In this document: one piece after another, positions 43,566-56,186 of the stretch | Position numbering within the stretch: position 1 is the stretch's first letter | Layout of the letters: every line of letters begins with the position of its first letter | Origin: Aegilops tauschii subsp. strangulata | Lineage: Eukaryota; Streptophyta; Magnoliopsida; Poales; Poaceae | Length of the DNA: 64,000 bases | Assembly (NCBI RefSeq): GCF_002575655.3 | Contig: NC_053041.3 | Location: forward strand, 378,121,054-378,185,053 | Direction: 5' to 3' | Notes under the pieces: generated by a model | Seen by the model: the letters and a program-made list of their open reading frames with translations, nothing else | Databases searched by the model: none | What the model was told of the DNA's origin: nothing | Position numbers and translations under genes: made by a program

Positions 43566-46500
43566 TCAAGTTGAAGACCGCACTGACGGTGGACGCCTTG
43601 CTTTGGAAAATCCGGGCATTCCTCTCGCACCACGTGAACCACCAGATTGCCACTGCCAGACGCCCCAGCCCTTTGAGTTGGTCAGGTTAGCGTTCACCAC
43701 GTTGGACTCCCACCAGTCAGCAAGGCTGGTTGTCGCCGCCGTCGGCGCAAGAGTGGTGGGAAGGTTGCAACGGTTGAGCATCAGACTCCATAGAGCTTGG
43801 GTGTAGGAGCAGCGTGCTAGGAGGTGATCAGCACACTCGTCCGCCGCCCGGCAGAGAGAACAAATTGGGTCGTGCGGCCATCCTCTTTTCTGCAGGTTAT
43901 CCGCTGTAAGACATTTTCCTAGGATCGCAAGCCAAGCGAAAATTCTGCATTTTAGCGGAGCATCTGCCGCCCATATGTGTCGCTGACCGGCGAGGCGAGT
44001 ACACCCCTCGAACTGCACGGCATATGCAGTGGCCGAAGAGTAGGCGCCATTCGGCGTCCATCTCCAGATCACTGAGTCGGGAGTTCCCAGCAGCAGGTGC
44101 ACATCAGCAACCGCCTCCCAGAGCTTTGTGTATTGGATAATAGTTGCTGGCGTAAGAGGGCGACGCAGGTGTCTGATCCAACGGCCATCTTGTAGGGCTT
44201 GGGACACCGTGAGGTTTTTGCGAGTGCAGCAAGCAAATAGGTCCGGCGCTGCACAACTCAAGGATACCCCATTCCGCCAAGGCTCATACCAGAACTTAAT
44301 CCTTTCCCCATTTCCGAGAACGAACTTGACGGATGCATTGAAGAGGTCGTTAAGTTTCTTGTCCACTGTCATAGGTAGGCATGCCCATGGCTTGTCCGGC
44401 TCGTTCCAGGATTGCCAAAGCCAGCGAAGGCGGAGTGCCATGCCTTGAGCTTGCAGGTTGGAGATCCCAAGTCCCCCATACATCTTTGGCCGACACACAA
44501 GCTTCCAGCTCACCAAGCATTTGCCCCCAACGGCAACCTCCTTGCACTCCCAAAGAAAGCCCCTTCTTATTTTGTCAACAAGTTTATGTAACCAAATCGG
44601 TTGCGCCAGGGCAATCATCTGGAAAACCACCATCGCAGACAGGAACTGCTTGACAAGCATAAGCCGCCCGTCCAGGCCCATGAGCCCAAGCTTCCAACAA
44701 CGAACTTTGGATAGTATCTTGTCTATATATTCCTCATAATCGACCATCTTCAGTCTGGAGTCGGAAAGCGGCATTCCTAGGTACTTGCAAGGGAATTTTT
44801 TACAGGCACCCATTGAGGCACCCATAATCAACGACAAATTCAAGCCCTCACAGCGGATGGGTTTGAAAGAACTCTTTTCAAAATTTGTGTGTAAACCGTT
44901 CGCATTGCCAAAGAGTTGGAGCAGTTGCTTGATGGATGCAATTTCAGAAGGGTCCGGGTTGATGAAGATTACAGCATCATCGGCATATAACGAGGTGCGA
45001 AAAGGCATGCGAGATGATCCAATAGGCTTGAGCACCTCGGCTTCAACAGCGACACTGATGAGGGCAGCAAGGCAGTCCATCACAATGACAAAAAGCAGTG
45101 GGGACATAGGGTCTCCCTGCCGAAGGCCCTGCTGATGGTGAATTGAGTCTGTGAGGGCGCAATTGACAAGCACCTTGGACGTGGCAGTAGACAGCATGAC
45201 AGAGATCCAGTCACGAAACTTGGTGCCGAACCCCTTGGCCTCTAGAACCTGCAGCAAGAACTCCCAAGAGACCGAATCGAAGGCCTTTTCAATATCCAGC
45301 TTCAACATCACTGCCGGTGTCTTTGATTGTTTGAACATCTTGGCGAGGCAATGAACGTATTTGAAATTGTCATGAATTGTGCGGCCCTTAATGAAGGCAC
45401 TTTGGCAAGGTTGGACAAGATCGTTCATCCGGCATCTTAACCTTGAGGCAAGGATTTTCATGAAAAGTTTGCTGATGAAGTTGATCAAACTGATCGGTCG
45501 AAAATCTCTGGGTGTTGACGCTTCAGGGTTCTTTGGGAGAAGCACGATAGTTGCTGAATTGAGCAGATGAAGCTTTCTGGCATTCAGGTTCTCGATCTCT
45601 CTGATGGCTGCCATGATATCAAACTTGATCGTGTCCCAACAGCTCTGGAAGAAGAGTGCAGAGTAACCGTCAGGGCCCGGAGCCTTGCTCGGGTCAAGGT
45701 CGAACAACACAGCCTTGACTTCATCCTCTAAAATAGGTCTCTCAAGCTCTGAGAGCTCTACTGCAGCCAACCCAATATTCTGCAGGTTCAGCGTGCTAGT
45801 TCTGACACGCCGGCGCCCAAGAAGTTGCGAGAATAAATCAAACATTGCTTGTTCCTTTCCAACTTGGCTGCTAACGGGCACACCATCAACCATGAGGCGG
45901 TGGATAAAACTCTTTCTTCTCCTAGCAGTCACTTTTGCCTGAAAGAATCTCGTACTTGCGTCCCCCTCTCGAACCCGAGTGATCCTGGAACGTTGCCTCC
46001 ACATAGAGCGTTGCAGCGCTGCGATCCCGAGACAATTAACCTTGAGCATCGCCCTGAATTGCCTCTCGTCGGCCGAGAGCATGCGCTTATCCATGGCCTG
46101 GTCCAGCATAAAAATCAGCTCGCTAGAGACCGCCGCTCTTAACCGCAGATCGCCAACCATACAGGAGTTCCATTTACGAAGTGCTCGGCCAGTGGAAATA
46201 AGCTTTGGTGTAACCTAGAGCAGGCGTCATTGCAGTTGGGATTCTGTTGCCAAGCCTAAAAAACAGTCTGATGGAACCCCTCCAAGCGGACCCAGTGGTT
46301 CTTGAATCTGAATCTTCGGAATGGCTTGAAGTCAGCATCACACGAAAGTAGCAGGGGGCAGTGGTCAGACATCTCGGAAGAAAGAGCTTGGAGCAGACAA
46401 CTAGGAAACAGAGCATCCCATTCCTCATTAAAAAGAACCCTATCCAGCTTGACCATGGTCGCATTTTCCTGCTCGTTACTCCATGTATAGCGTCGTTCGT

Positions 46501-47049
46501 GCAGGTACAGATCACGAAGTTGCAGCTCATTGATGAAGCTTCTGAAAGCAGCCAATAACCTCCTGTTGATGTTAAGGTCATTCTTATCCGTGGCTCTAGC
46601 AATCAAATTGAAATCCCCTGCTAAAATGCAAGGAGCGCCGACAGGCAAACCACCGGACACAACCTGTTTGAGATCATCAAGCAACACTAACTAGGCCTGA
46701 TCGTCTTGCGGACCATAAACATTGATCAGGTTGAATTTCGATCCTGACTGAATAAAAACGCCTTCAGCAGCAATGAAACTAGCAGAAATGACCGATTGCA
46801 GAAATCGACCATTGCATTGTCCCAAGCCAGAATCAGCCCTCCTCTAGTACCAACTGAAGGTGCGAAGATGAAATCAGAGAAACGGCTCCCACAACACTGC
46901 TGTACGATACCCAAATCAACGAATTCTAACTTTGACTCTTGCAAACAGAGAAGGGAAACATTGTTGTTGAAGATAACAGATCGAACGACAGCACGGCGAG
47001 CAGGGTTATTCAGCCCGCGCACATTCCAGACGAGGAAGTTGCAATCCAT
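43566..47049 (-). pseudogene. LINE K ORF2: endonuclease and reverse transcriptase
   Basis: It starts MDCNFLVWNVRGLNNPARR at 47049. Endonuclease blocks are LCLQESKLE, LAGDFNLIARA, VKLDRVLFNEEW and MSDHCPLLL. The reverse transcriptase frame (46160-43566) has KAPGPDGYSALFFQ, FRPISLINF, KLDIEKAFDSVSW, LRQGDPMSPLLFVIVM, SLYADDAVIF and a zf-RVT end (CSLCRAADECADHLL). Breaks: a frameshift near 46740, TAG near 46692, TAG near 46256 with another frameshift, and a frameshift near 43670 that spoils the C-terminus. The reverse transcriptase core itself is open and intact. Confidence 0.92.
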
Positions 47050-47088
47050 GCGAAAACAAAATCGACACGCACAAAGGGCAGGCGACGA

Positions 47089-47918
47089 CTAAGCCATGCC
47101 TGCGGCCTTCTTCCCCTGCTTCTTGCCCGCCTTGGCAAGCGCGGACAAAGCAGTGATCTGCTCCGGGGACAGCGGAAGGTCGAAGATCCGGCGATATTTC
47201 TCAAGCTGCTCCTCCTCTGTTTCGTCCCCTTTCTCTGCTATGGCCAGCCCTCTCTTGGACATCACTAATTTTCTGGCAAGCCTCATAGTATTGTTTCCGC
47301 CGCCGGAGGCAGAGGCGCTGCGCCCCTGCAGTCTCCGGCTTCTCCTCGATGCAGCGGCAGGAGTCCTCGCCCTAGTAATCCGCTGGGCCGATGTGGGCGC
47401 AGGCAGGAGGCCTGGAGTGATCTGCAACGTGGCTAGCTGCAGGAAGGCCGCTGGAGTGGTAGGCTCATGCGTGCACTGGATGAGATCTGGCCCATTTGTA
47501 GCGATAGCTAGCTGGGCCGGCGCCGAAAGGAGCAACGCGTTGCATGGCGAGGGTAGCTCCACGGCATCCCCAGGGGTCCCGTGAACCTCACGGTCAGAGT
47601 TGACTTGCTCTTTGGTCATGTGCGTCCCAGGGTTCCCTGGCCGCGAATTCTTGAACCCAGGGATGCTTGAAGAGGAAGCCGAGAGAGGAGCCTCCCAAGT
47701 GTCAGGAGCCAGGGCTAGGCTACCAATCATGGTAGTGGCAACCTCGCTTCCAGAGCCAGCAGCAGAAGCCAGAACGGCAGGTGCATGCACCGCAGTAGTG
47801 ACGCAGCCGGTTGCTTCCATCGTGGTGCAGGACAGCGATGCCACGGATGGGCGACGGAACGGGGCTTCGAAGCTACAACCTCCAGCTACTCGGGACGAGC
47901 TGAGCAAGCTCGCCCCGG
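47089..47918 (-). pseudogene. LINE K ORF1, C-terminal part
   Basis: Minus-strand frame ending KAGKKQGKKAAGMA at TAG 47089-47091, 39 bases before the ORF2 start. It contains an Arg/Ser-rich RRSRRLQGRSASASG and a helix-rich end (LSPEQITALSALAKAG), both usual for grass LINE ORF1 tails. The N-terminus with knuckles is missing through 5' truncation. The open frame continues to 47958, but I assign the last part to LINE F. Confidence 0.65.
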
Positions 47919-48904
47919 CTAGGCGTGGCACTGAAGGACTGGCTTCATAGCCTTGCAAGCATACATTGGCTGGGCGTGAAACTCAAAGGCCGGCCTCGGG
48001 AGTACAAGCATGCATGCATGCACAGGATGGGCATGGTGCTAAACGGCCACCCTCGGGTGTGCGGCCATGCATGCATACACCAGTGGCTGATTTTAGGCCC
48101 CAGGTGATGACGGACTTGTCCGTCCCAGCCATGCAAACACCTGCTGTCACGTCTGCAATGGCGGATGGGTCTATGATGTTGGACACCCTTCAGTCCCTGG
48201 TGGAGCCGGCCATGTCCATCCCTACCGCTTTCGCTGGTACGACTGGTGCGGTCCCTGACACCCTTCAGACAGCGACCTCGTCGCTCGAGCCTGCGGTTGA
48301 GACTGTCGGGGAGGGGGTTGCTACTCCATCATCACCCCCTCCACCGACAGTAGAGCGGGCGCCACGACCTTCGCTGGGGATGACACCTACACGACGGAGT
48401 AGTCGGCATACGATTGCCGACGACGGTTCTATGGACACAGATGAGGACTCCATGGCCAAGGCTATGGGGCGTAAGGCAGTGCAGAACCTCGACAACCAAG
48501 GTATTACGTCGTCTCCCAAATCCTTTTTAGCCTTTTCCAATACTGCCATATTTTCTAAGTTAAATAATGTGGGTGTTAGTCTTGGAAAGAACGAGAAGGC
48601 TATTTCTATTTCGACGAACGCTTTGAAACATTTGGAATATGACCGATTAAAAGTTACTCCACGTGTTTCTAGCAAGTCAAATACCTCTCATACCGATGAG
48701 GAGGAGCTGCATGCCACATCAGATGGTCAGCTACTCTCTCATTTAGTAGGAGCGGTTTCAGACGTGGGTCTAGATGAACCCGAGCTTAGTTCATTGATTG
48801 AACTTACAACATCTGGACGTAAATCAAAGACCGCACGTTCGAAAAAAGATAGTAAGACCCATAAGAGGGCAAAGTGTTCTAAATCTCCCATTGTTTCCTC
48901 ATGA
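47919..48904 (+). pseudogene. LINE F ORF1, C-terminal part
   Basis: After K the frame resumes with three imperfect 50-58-base repeats (47919-48083) that read as ARRGTEGLAS, AGRETQRPASGVQACMHA and DGHGAKRPPSGVRPCMHTP; the first has a TAG. Then comes a proline/serine-rich part, TPTRRSSR, helices, and a basic tail (KTHKRAKCSKS) ending at TGA 48902-48904. The last bases overlap the ORF2 start as ATGA. I assign it to F because it lies on the plus strand directly before F's ORF2. Function: RNA-binding tail, inferred. Confidence 0.65.
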
Positions 48905-51900
48905 ATGGAATGTTTTTTAATAGCGGAGGTCTTCGTGACTTGGCTAAACATCTATTCATTGCGGAATGTAATAGGGAACACAATTTAGACTTTTTGGCTA
49001 TCTCTGAAACGGGAAGACGTGATTTCTCAGTGAGTCTACTTAACCATCTTTCAGGCGGGATGGACTTTACTTGGGTTTCACGACCACCTAGAGGTCATTC
49101 TGGGGGCATTTTACTTGGCGTAAATTTAGGCACTATGGATGTTTTGGCTAGTTCGGATGGTGAGTTTCACGTTAAACTCCATATTCGCAACAAGGCCGAC
49201 AACTTCACATGGACCCTCGTCGCCGTGTATGGGGCAGCCCAGGATGAGTTCAAGGCTGATTTTCTTCGTGAATTGGTTAATTTGGTGAAAGATAATCCAC
49301 ATCCCATTCTTATAGGTGGGGATTTCAATTTGCTTCGATTTCCAAATGAGAAAAGCCGTGGTAGGTTTGATAATCATTGGCCTTTCCTTTTCAACGCTGC
49401 CATTGACAGTCTAGATCTGCGAGAGGTGTCCATGATTGGAAGACAGTTCACTTGGGCGAACAGTCTTCCAGAACCGTCATATGAGAAACTAGATCGCGTT
49501 TTAATGGATACTGACTGGGAATTTGTGTCTGTTCGTGCTCTACCTCGTATCGAGGCTATATCAGACCACGCACCCATTCTCCTAACTACTAGATTGCCAC
49601 GACCACAACACAGACGCAAGTTCAAATTCGAACTTGGGTGGTTTCTTCGGGATGGCTTCCATGATATGGTCAAGGAGGTGTGGGAGAAACCGGTGGCCAG
49701 GCCTACCCCAATACATAGATGGAATAACAAAATACGTGCATTACGTAAATTTCTTGGTGGTTGGGCTAGACATACGGTTGGTTTCCTCAAAAAGGAGAAG
49801 CTTCGTATTTCATCTATCATTGATGAATTAGAAGCTTTGGCAGAGGTTAGATCCCTATATGAGCATGAAATCGAGATTAAGAATCATTCGAATGATAGAT
49901 AGCTAACATGCTGCGTGAAGAGGAACTTAAATGGTACCAACATTCGATATCTCAGTTTATCCTGAAAGGTGATTCGAATACTAGATACTTCCATGGAGCT
50001 GCCAATGGCAGACACAGGAAGAGAATTATTCATTCCCTACAATAGGAGGAGGGCACAATTGAGGGGCATGAGCAACTGAAATCTTATATCACTAATTATT
50101 ATAAAAATCTGTTCGGAGCCCCACAGGAAGGAAACTTCTCGATGGATGAGTCCCGAACAGATGACATCCCCTAGGTCTTTGATGAGGAAAACAACCTTCT
50201 AACAGCCTCATACTCGGAGGAGGAAGTTAAAAAGGCAGTTTTTCTAATGGAGCATAACAAAGCCCCAGGTCCAGATGGTTTCCCCGCTGAGTTCTATCAG
50301 AACTTCTGGGATGTCATCAAACCAGATCTCCTTCTTTTGTTTAGCGACCTTCATGCTGGCCAACTTGAATTGTTTCGCTTAAACTTCGGTGAGATTATTT
50401 TACTACCTAAGGTTAATGAGGCTGAAAGGATACAACAATATAGACCTATTTGCCTCCTTAATGTTAGTTTTAATATATTCACGAAGGTTGCGACTATAAG
50501 GCTAAATTCGGTTGCTGAACATGTGGTTCGACCTTCACAGACTGCTTTTATGCAAGGCAGACACATCCTAGATGGACTTGTTATCCTTCATGAAACAGTC
50601 CATGAACTACACCGGAAAAAGCTGAATGGGGTGGTACTCAAAATAGACTTTGAAAAAGCTTATGACAAAGTCAAGTGGCCCTTTCTTCAACAGACTCTCA
50701 GAATGAAAGGATTTTCTGCAGAGTGGCGCGCCATGGTCCATAACTTCGTTTCTGGAGGTAGCGTTGCCATTAAGGTCAATGATGACGTTGGGCACTATTT
50801 CCAAACGAAGAAGGGATTGAGACAAGGTGACTCGTTATCGCCCATGCTATTTAATATAGTGGCGGATATGCTAGCGGTCATGATTGAGCATGCCAAGGTT
50901 GATGGCCAAATTGCTGGGATAGTAAATCACCTAGTTGATGGTGGTCTCTCTATACATCAATATGCCGACGATACGATTCTCTTCATGGATCATGACCTCG
51001 AGAAAGCGAGAAATATGAAACTGATTTTATCAGCATTCGAGCAACTCTCGGGTCTCAAGATCAATTTTCATAAAAGTGAATTGTTTTGCTTTGGCGACGC
51101 TCAAAATGAGGCCCACCTTTATGCTGAATTATTCGGATGTAGGTTGGGCGAATTTCCGATCACATATTTGGGGATACCGATACATTATCGGAGACTCACA
51201 AATGCTGAATGGAAACACGTCGAGGAGAGACTGCAAAAAAGACTTAGTAGTTGGAAAGGTAAACTACTGTCTCTGGGTGGAAGATTGGTCCTCATAAATT
51301 CAGTACTAAGTAATATAGTACTATATATGATTTCCTTCTTCAAGTTGCCGAAAGGAGTCTTACATAGATTGGATTATTTCCGATCAAGATTCTTTTGGCA
51401 AGGAGATAGCGAGAGAAGGAAATATCGACTGGCCAAATGGAGTGTGGTTTTCCGTCCCAAAGACCAAGGCGGGTTGGGCATTCATGACCTTGAGGTTAAG
51501 AATAGGGCCCTCCTCGGTAAATGGTTGTTTAAATTAGTGATGGAAGATGGTGTATGGCAAACCCTCCTAAGGAGGAAATATGTGGGTTCCAAGGCGGTAT
51601 CCCAGGTATACTGGAAGCCTGGGGATTCCCATTTTTGCGCGGGTCTAATGGCTAAGAAGAAATATTTCTTTGGCTATGGATCCTTCTCGATTAAGGACGG
51701 CTCGGAAATTAGATTCTGGGAGGACAAGTGGCTAGGAGATACCACACTCCGGGAACAATATCCAGCTCTATACAACATTGTGCGCCACAAGGGTGATACT
51801 ATTGCCACGGTAATGGAATCATTTCCGCCAAATGTGACATTCAGAAGAGATTTAATTGGACCCAGACTACAATCATGGAACATCCTGCTCCAGCGGTTGT

Positions 51901-52571
51901 CCACGGTGCAATTGTCACATGGGTCTGATGTTTTCCGATGGAACCTCCATAGGAATGGCCAATTCTCAGTGGAGTCAATGTATAGAGCGTTAATCCAGTC
52001 TGATGTGCCAGTTGATAATAACAAGAAGATCTGGAAGATGAAGATACCTCTTAAGAATAAAATCTTTGCATGGTATCTTCGTCGCGGAGTCATTCTTACT
52101 AAATACAACCTTATTAAGAGAAATTGGCATGGTAGTCCGCAATGTATCTTTTGTCACCATGATGAGACAATAAAACATTTGTTCTTCCAATGCAAATTGG
52201 CTCGTTCTATATGGTCAGTCATCCAGATAGCTTCTGGCTTGTATCCTCCTTGTAGTGTTGCTAATGTATTTGGCAACTGGTTACATGGGATTGATCACAG
52301 GTTTAGAACTCTTCTTAGGGTGGGAGCGCTTGCCGTTATTCGGTTGCTTTGGCTATGTAGGAATGATAAGGTTTCTAATGATAAAAGTACTTCTCTGATG
52401 CAGGTTATCTACAGATGTACCAGGACTCTTCGTTTATGGTCCTCTCTACAATGTCTGGAGAATCGAGACCTGTTTACGGAGGTGTGTACACGATTGGAGG
52501 ATACGGCGAGGGTTACTTTTACCCAACATGGGTGGCAGCATGATCTTAGGATTGGCCCACCTCCGTTTTAG
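48901..52571 (+). pseudogene. LINE F ORF2: endonuclease and reverse transcriptase
   Basis: The ATG at 48901 overlaps the ORF1 stop. The endonuclease (48901-49800) has MFFNSGGL, FLAISETGR, VAVYGAAQ, IGGDFNLLRFP, EKLDRVLMD and ISDHAPILL, so the APE-type catalytic residues seem present. A frameshift near 49890, TAG near 50043 and TAG near 50174 break the linker. The reverse transcriptase (from about 50247) has KAPGPDGFPAEFYQ, IDFEKAYDKVKW, GLRQGDSLSPMLFNIV, HQYADDTILFMD and zf-RVT (CIFCHHDETIKHLFFQC). Length fits plant L1. The protein would nick target DNA and copy LINE RNA. Confidence 0.93.
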
Positions 52572-52721
52572 GCGTTATACATACTCTACATGTTTCTTTG
52601 TATTTCGCCTTTTTTTTCGTTTATGCGAGAAGACTTTATTTGGCTGTGTGCATCGTAGTATGCAGAGGCCGGGTGTAATGCTTCAACCTTTTAAGTAATA
52701 AAGCGCCCCTTTTCAAAAAAA

Positions 52722-53502
52722 TAGACAGAAACAAATCAAGCACATTTATTAAACATGTACATGTGTTGTATTTTACCTGGTCACTAGATGTTGTGCACGT
52801 TCCTCTTTTACACGATCTCAACCGACACCAGGCCTTGCATGCCACTTGTATAGGGCATTTGATTAAGCTCTCCTACATATATACTACCTTTGTAACTCTC
52901 TTTGATCGGCACGACTCGATCATTATTTGGTCTAGCTTGGTATCAGTTGTCTCCATGGCTTGAGCATGGCCAACCCTTCTCTCCTGCCGCGGACTCTCCC
53001 TCCTCTCCGTCCATGTCCTCGGCCACCTCTTCATCCCTCTCTCAGCCTAACTCTTCGAGCCTCCTCTCTGGTATCTTCTATACTCTTTCTGGTGGCCCCA
53101 CTATGGCACCTCCTCTCTTGGTGCCCCTCCTCAGGCTCTTTGTGCCCCTCTTCACCAGCTTCACCCTAGCGGCCGCCGTCGCCACTCCTCCCGCCTCTCA
53201 CTGCAGCAATCTTCTAGATGATCACATCAACTACAAACTTGATCCTGCCCGGCATAACTACCACAAGTGGAGAATTTTCTTTCTCTTCATCCTCCTCAAG
53301 TACCACAAGTGGCATACTTTCTTTCTCTTCGTCCTCCTCAAGTACAACGCCGCCAACCACGTCCGGCAGGCACCGCCGGCCCTCCCTGATGATCTCTGAC
53401 ATGCCACTGATGTCCATATTACCCTATGGATCTACTCTGCGGTCGCCGGCTCTCTGCTGGACCTGTTTCCCATGGAGGAAGACACCACCGCGTATCAGCT
53501 CT
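52722..53502 (+). mobile_element. Copia fragment H: leader and gag start
   Basis: TGGTATCAG at 52939-52947 looks like a copia primer binding site. The region before it (52730-52930) may be its LTR, but no clean CA end is seen. A gag start follows at about 53011 (MSSATSSSLSQPNSS; INYKLDPARHNYHKWR; WIYSAVAGSLLDL). Defects: a 42-bp in-frame tandem duplication at 53259-53342 and TGA near 53398 where tryptophan is expected. It is cut at 53503 by LTR G. Confidence 0.72.
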
Positions 53503-53533
53503 TGAAGGAAATATGCCCTAGAGGCAATAATAA
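53503..53533 (+). repeat. First 31 bases of Angela-like LTR G
   Basis: TGAAGGAAATATGCCC and the next 15 bases match the start of Angela-type LTRs; 27 bases are identical to the LTR start of D. The rest of the LTR resumes after LINE L3 at 56352. Confidence 0.85.
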
Positions 53534-56186
53534 CGTTTCCTTGCAGCTCAAGGTCGCACGGGAGCTCATCATGCGCCTTGACGCGGCTCAAGACTCGAGG
53601 CCTCTCTCTCACCTTGAGACTTGGCTATGCCGCAGGCTCAAGGCCTCGTACCTCGGCCTCGCTTCCCTGGAGAGATCCATCGCACGACAGCGGGTGCGCC
53701 TTTCCTGGCTGCGTAGTGACTATGCCGCGCTCTCCTACTACAAAGTCCATGCGGCCCACCGCAAGCAGCGCAATGTCATGACGAGCCTCCTGGTTGGCTC
53801 CACCATTGTCACCGATCATGACGCCATGGTTGACGCCGCCTTCGACCACTTCTCTGAGGTTCTCGGCACCGCTGCCGAGCGTGGTATCACGCTCGATCTT
53901 CAGGCTCTCCAGATTCCGCAGTTTAACCTGCTTGAGCTTGATGCACCCTTCACCGATGATGAGATCTGGGCCGCCGTCAAGAGCCTGCTGGCAGGCAAGG
54001 CGCCCGACCCCGATGGCTTTACCTCCGAGTTCCTTGTTGCTTGTTCGGACACGATCAAGCATGACTTCCGCGAGGCCTTCGACAAGCTTTACTCCATGAA
54101 CGGCCGAAGCTTTCAAAAGCTCAACGAGGCCTTACTCACTTTGCTCCCAAAGCGCGCGGACGCGAGATCACTCTATGACTACCAGCCGATTAGTCTCATC
54201 CACATCTTTGCCAAGCTTGCCGCGAAACTGCACTCCCTTCGGCTGGTGCCTCACCTCAGATCTATGGTGTCTACTAACCAAAGTGCTTTCATCGGAGGGC
54301 GGTGCATCCACGACAACTACATGCTCGTCCAGCAGACGGCCCGTCTCCTCCACAACCTCAAGGCACCGCGCATGCTCCTCAAGCTCGACATCGCGCGAGC
54401 CTTCGACAGCGTGTCTTGGCCATTTCTCCTTCATGTCTTATCTCACCTTGGCTTCGGACCATGGTGGCGCGAGTGGATCTCCATTCTACTCTCTACGGCC
54501 TCGATGAGAGTGCTCATCAACGGTCATCCAGGCCCCCCGATTGATCATGCCCTGCGACAAGGTGACCCGGTCTCACCCATGCTCTTCACGATTGTGATCG
54601 ACGTCCTCAACACTATGCTGCTGCGTGCTGTGGATCTCGGCCTCCTCCATCGCCTTACTTCTCGGCACGGGGCATCGAGCATATCACTTTACGCGGACGA
54701 CGTGGTCATCTTCTGCCACCCGGACAGCCATGACATTGCTACCGTGCGCGCCCTCCTCCATGTCTTCGGCAGGGCTTCCGGACTTCATACCAACTTCAAC
54801 AAATGCTCCGCGACCCCGATCCAGTGCACGGACGATCACATCGCCACGATCGCCTCCGAGATGCAGTGTCCCGTGGCCCACTTCCCCATCACCTACCTGG
54901 GGCTGCCCCTCGCCGTCTGCAAGACCAACTCGACGAGCTTGGAGCCGATCTTCGACAAGCTCTGCGCAAACTATCCACCTGGCGCGCCTCCATGCTCTCT
55001 CAGGGCAATCGCCTTGCTCTCGTGCGACATGTCCTCTGCGCCATCCCCACGCATTTCCTCACGGCCATCGCCTTCAACAAGACGGCCATCAGGAAGGTGA
55101 AACGGATCATCCGCGGATTCCTTTGGGCTGGCCACAAGGAGGCCAATGGAAGCCAATGCCGTGTCAACGGGCAACGAGTGTCCCGCCCCATCTCTCTCGG
55201 CGGGCTTGGCATCCGCGACATCTACCGCGCGGGCTTGTCTCTACGCGTTCGCTGGCTCTAGCTAGCTCCAACGCACGGACCCCTCGCGGCCATGGAGTCA
55301 CCTTCCCCTCCCTCATGACGCCGATGCGAATGCTATCTTCCGCGCCTCCACATGCTGGCAACTTGGCTCGGGTGACACATGCCGTTTCTGGACCGATCGC
55401 TGGATCAACGGCAGATCCGCGGCTGAGATCGCCCCCCTAGTCTATGCGCTAGCCCCGCGCCGCCTTCGCAAAGTGCACTGTGTGCGCGACGGCCTCCATC
55501 TATGTTCCTGGGTCCAAGACATCCGAGGTGCACTTGGCCCGGCGGCCATGGTCAAATACGTTGACCTCTGGCGCCAGGTGCGCCACATGCGGCTTGCCAC
55601 CACGCCAGACATGCTCTCCTATCGCTGGACCGCCACCGCCATGTACTCGGCGAGCTCTTGCTACAAGGCGCTTTTCTTTGGCGCGTGCGAAGATCCTCAC
55701 TGGCGTCTCACCTGGCGGCCATGGGCGCCTCTTCGCGTCAAGTTCTTCCTTTGGCTTGCCATGCAATACCGATGTTGGACCGCGAAACGACTCGCCCGCC
55801 CCGGCCTCTCACACGAGGACAAGTGCACGCTATGTGACCAAGAATCTGAGTCCATGCATCACCTCCTCACTGCCTGCTCGTTCTCCCGTCAGGTTTGGCA
55901 CGAGATCCTCGGCTGGGCACGCATGGCCGTCAACCTTCCAAATGCCGCCACTCCCTTGCAAACCTGGTGGTCCTCCTGCCTCGACCGCTCGCCGGCCCCC
56001 ATGCGAAAAGGACTATCCTCCCTCATCATCCTCACGGCGTGGTGGATCTGGAAGCACCGTAACGCTTGCGTCTTTGACGGAGCAAACCCTTCGCTCACCC
56101 TCATCACCGACACCATCAAGGAAGAGGCGCGTCTATGGGCCAAGGCCAACGCCAAAGGGCTACTTAACATCATCCCTGGCGCGTAG
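53534..56186 (+). pseudogene. LINE L3 reverse transcriptase
   Basis: Frame 1 (to about 54960) has APDPDGFTSEFLVAC, YQPISLIHIFAKL, KLDIARAFDSVSW, LRQGDPVSPMLFTIV and SLYADDVVIFCHP. A frameshift near 54950 moves to FLWAGHKEANGSQCRV. TAG at 55259-55261 and another shift lead to the last part (55400-56186) with a zf-RVT domain (CTLCDQESESMHHLL) and WWIWKHRNACVFDG. G is replaced by D in the usual APGPDG motif. No endonuclease is present. Confidence 0.92.

Larger units (their letters stand above)
43343..47918 (-). mobile_element. L1-type LINE K, antisense inside F
   Basis: On the minus strand: C-terminal half of ORF1, ORF2 endonuclease, reverse transcriptase, then a 3' UTR with TTATAAATGAAA, a short stem GCTG/CAGC (43356-43369) and a terminal A run (T at 43343-43347). 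The element is 5'-truncated, as LINEs usually are. The right boundary is uncertain; 47918 is my estimate because F's ORF1 repeats begin there. No target duplication was found. Confidence 0.78.
42000..52721 (+). mobile_element. L1-type LINE F, split by LINE K
   Basis: ORF1 (42081 onward, resuming about 47919-48904) and ORF2 (48901-52571) lie in LINE order, followed by a 3' UTR with AATAAA near 52697 and an A run at 52715-52721. The 5' end is not sharp; the first coding traces are near 42030. No target duplication was found. Short stem AAAG/CTTT (52700-52712) precedes the A run. Confidence 0.82.

Noticed and set aside
43288..43806. Plus-strand ORF of 172 codons across the K 3' end
   Set aside because: It spans the LINE F/K junction and runs antisense through K's 3' UTR and reverse transcriptase end.
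47096..47950. Plus-strand ORFs between the two LINE parts
   Set aside because: They are antisense to ORF1 of LINE K, which has the expected tail and position before ORF2.
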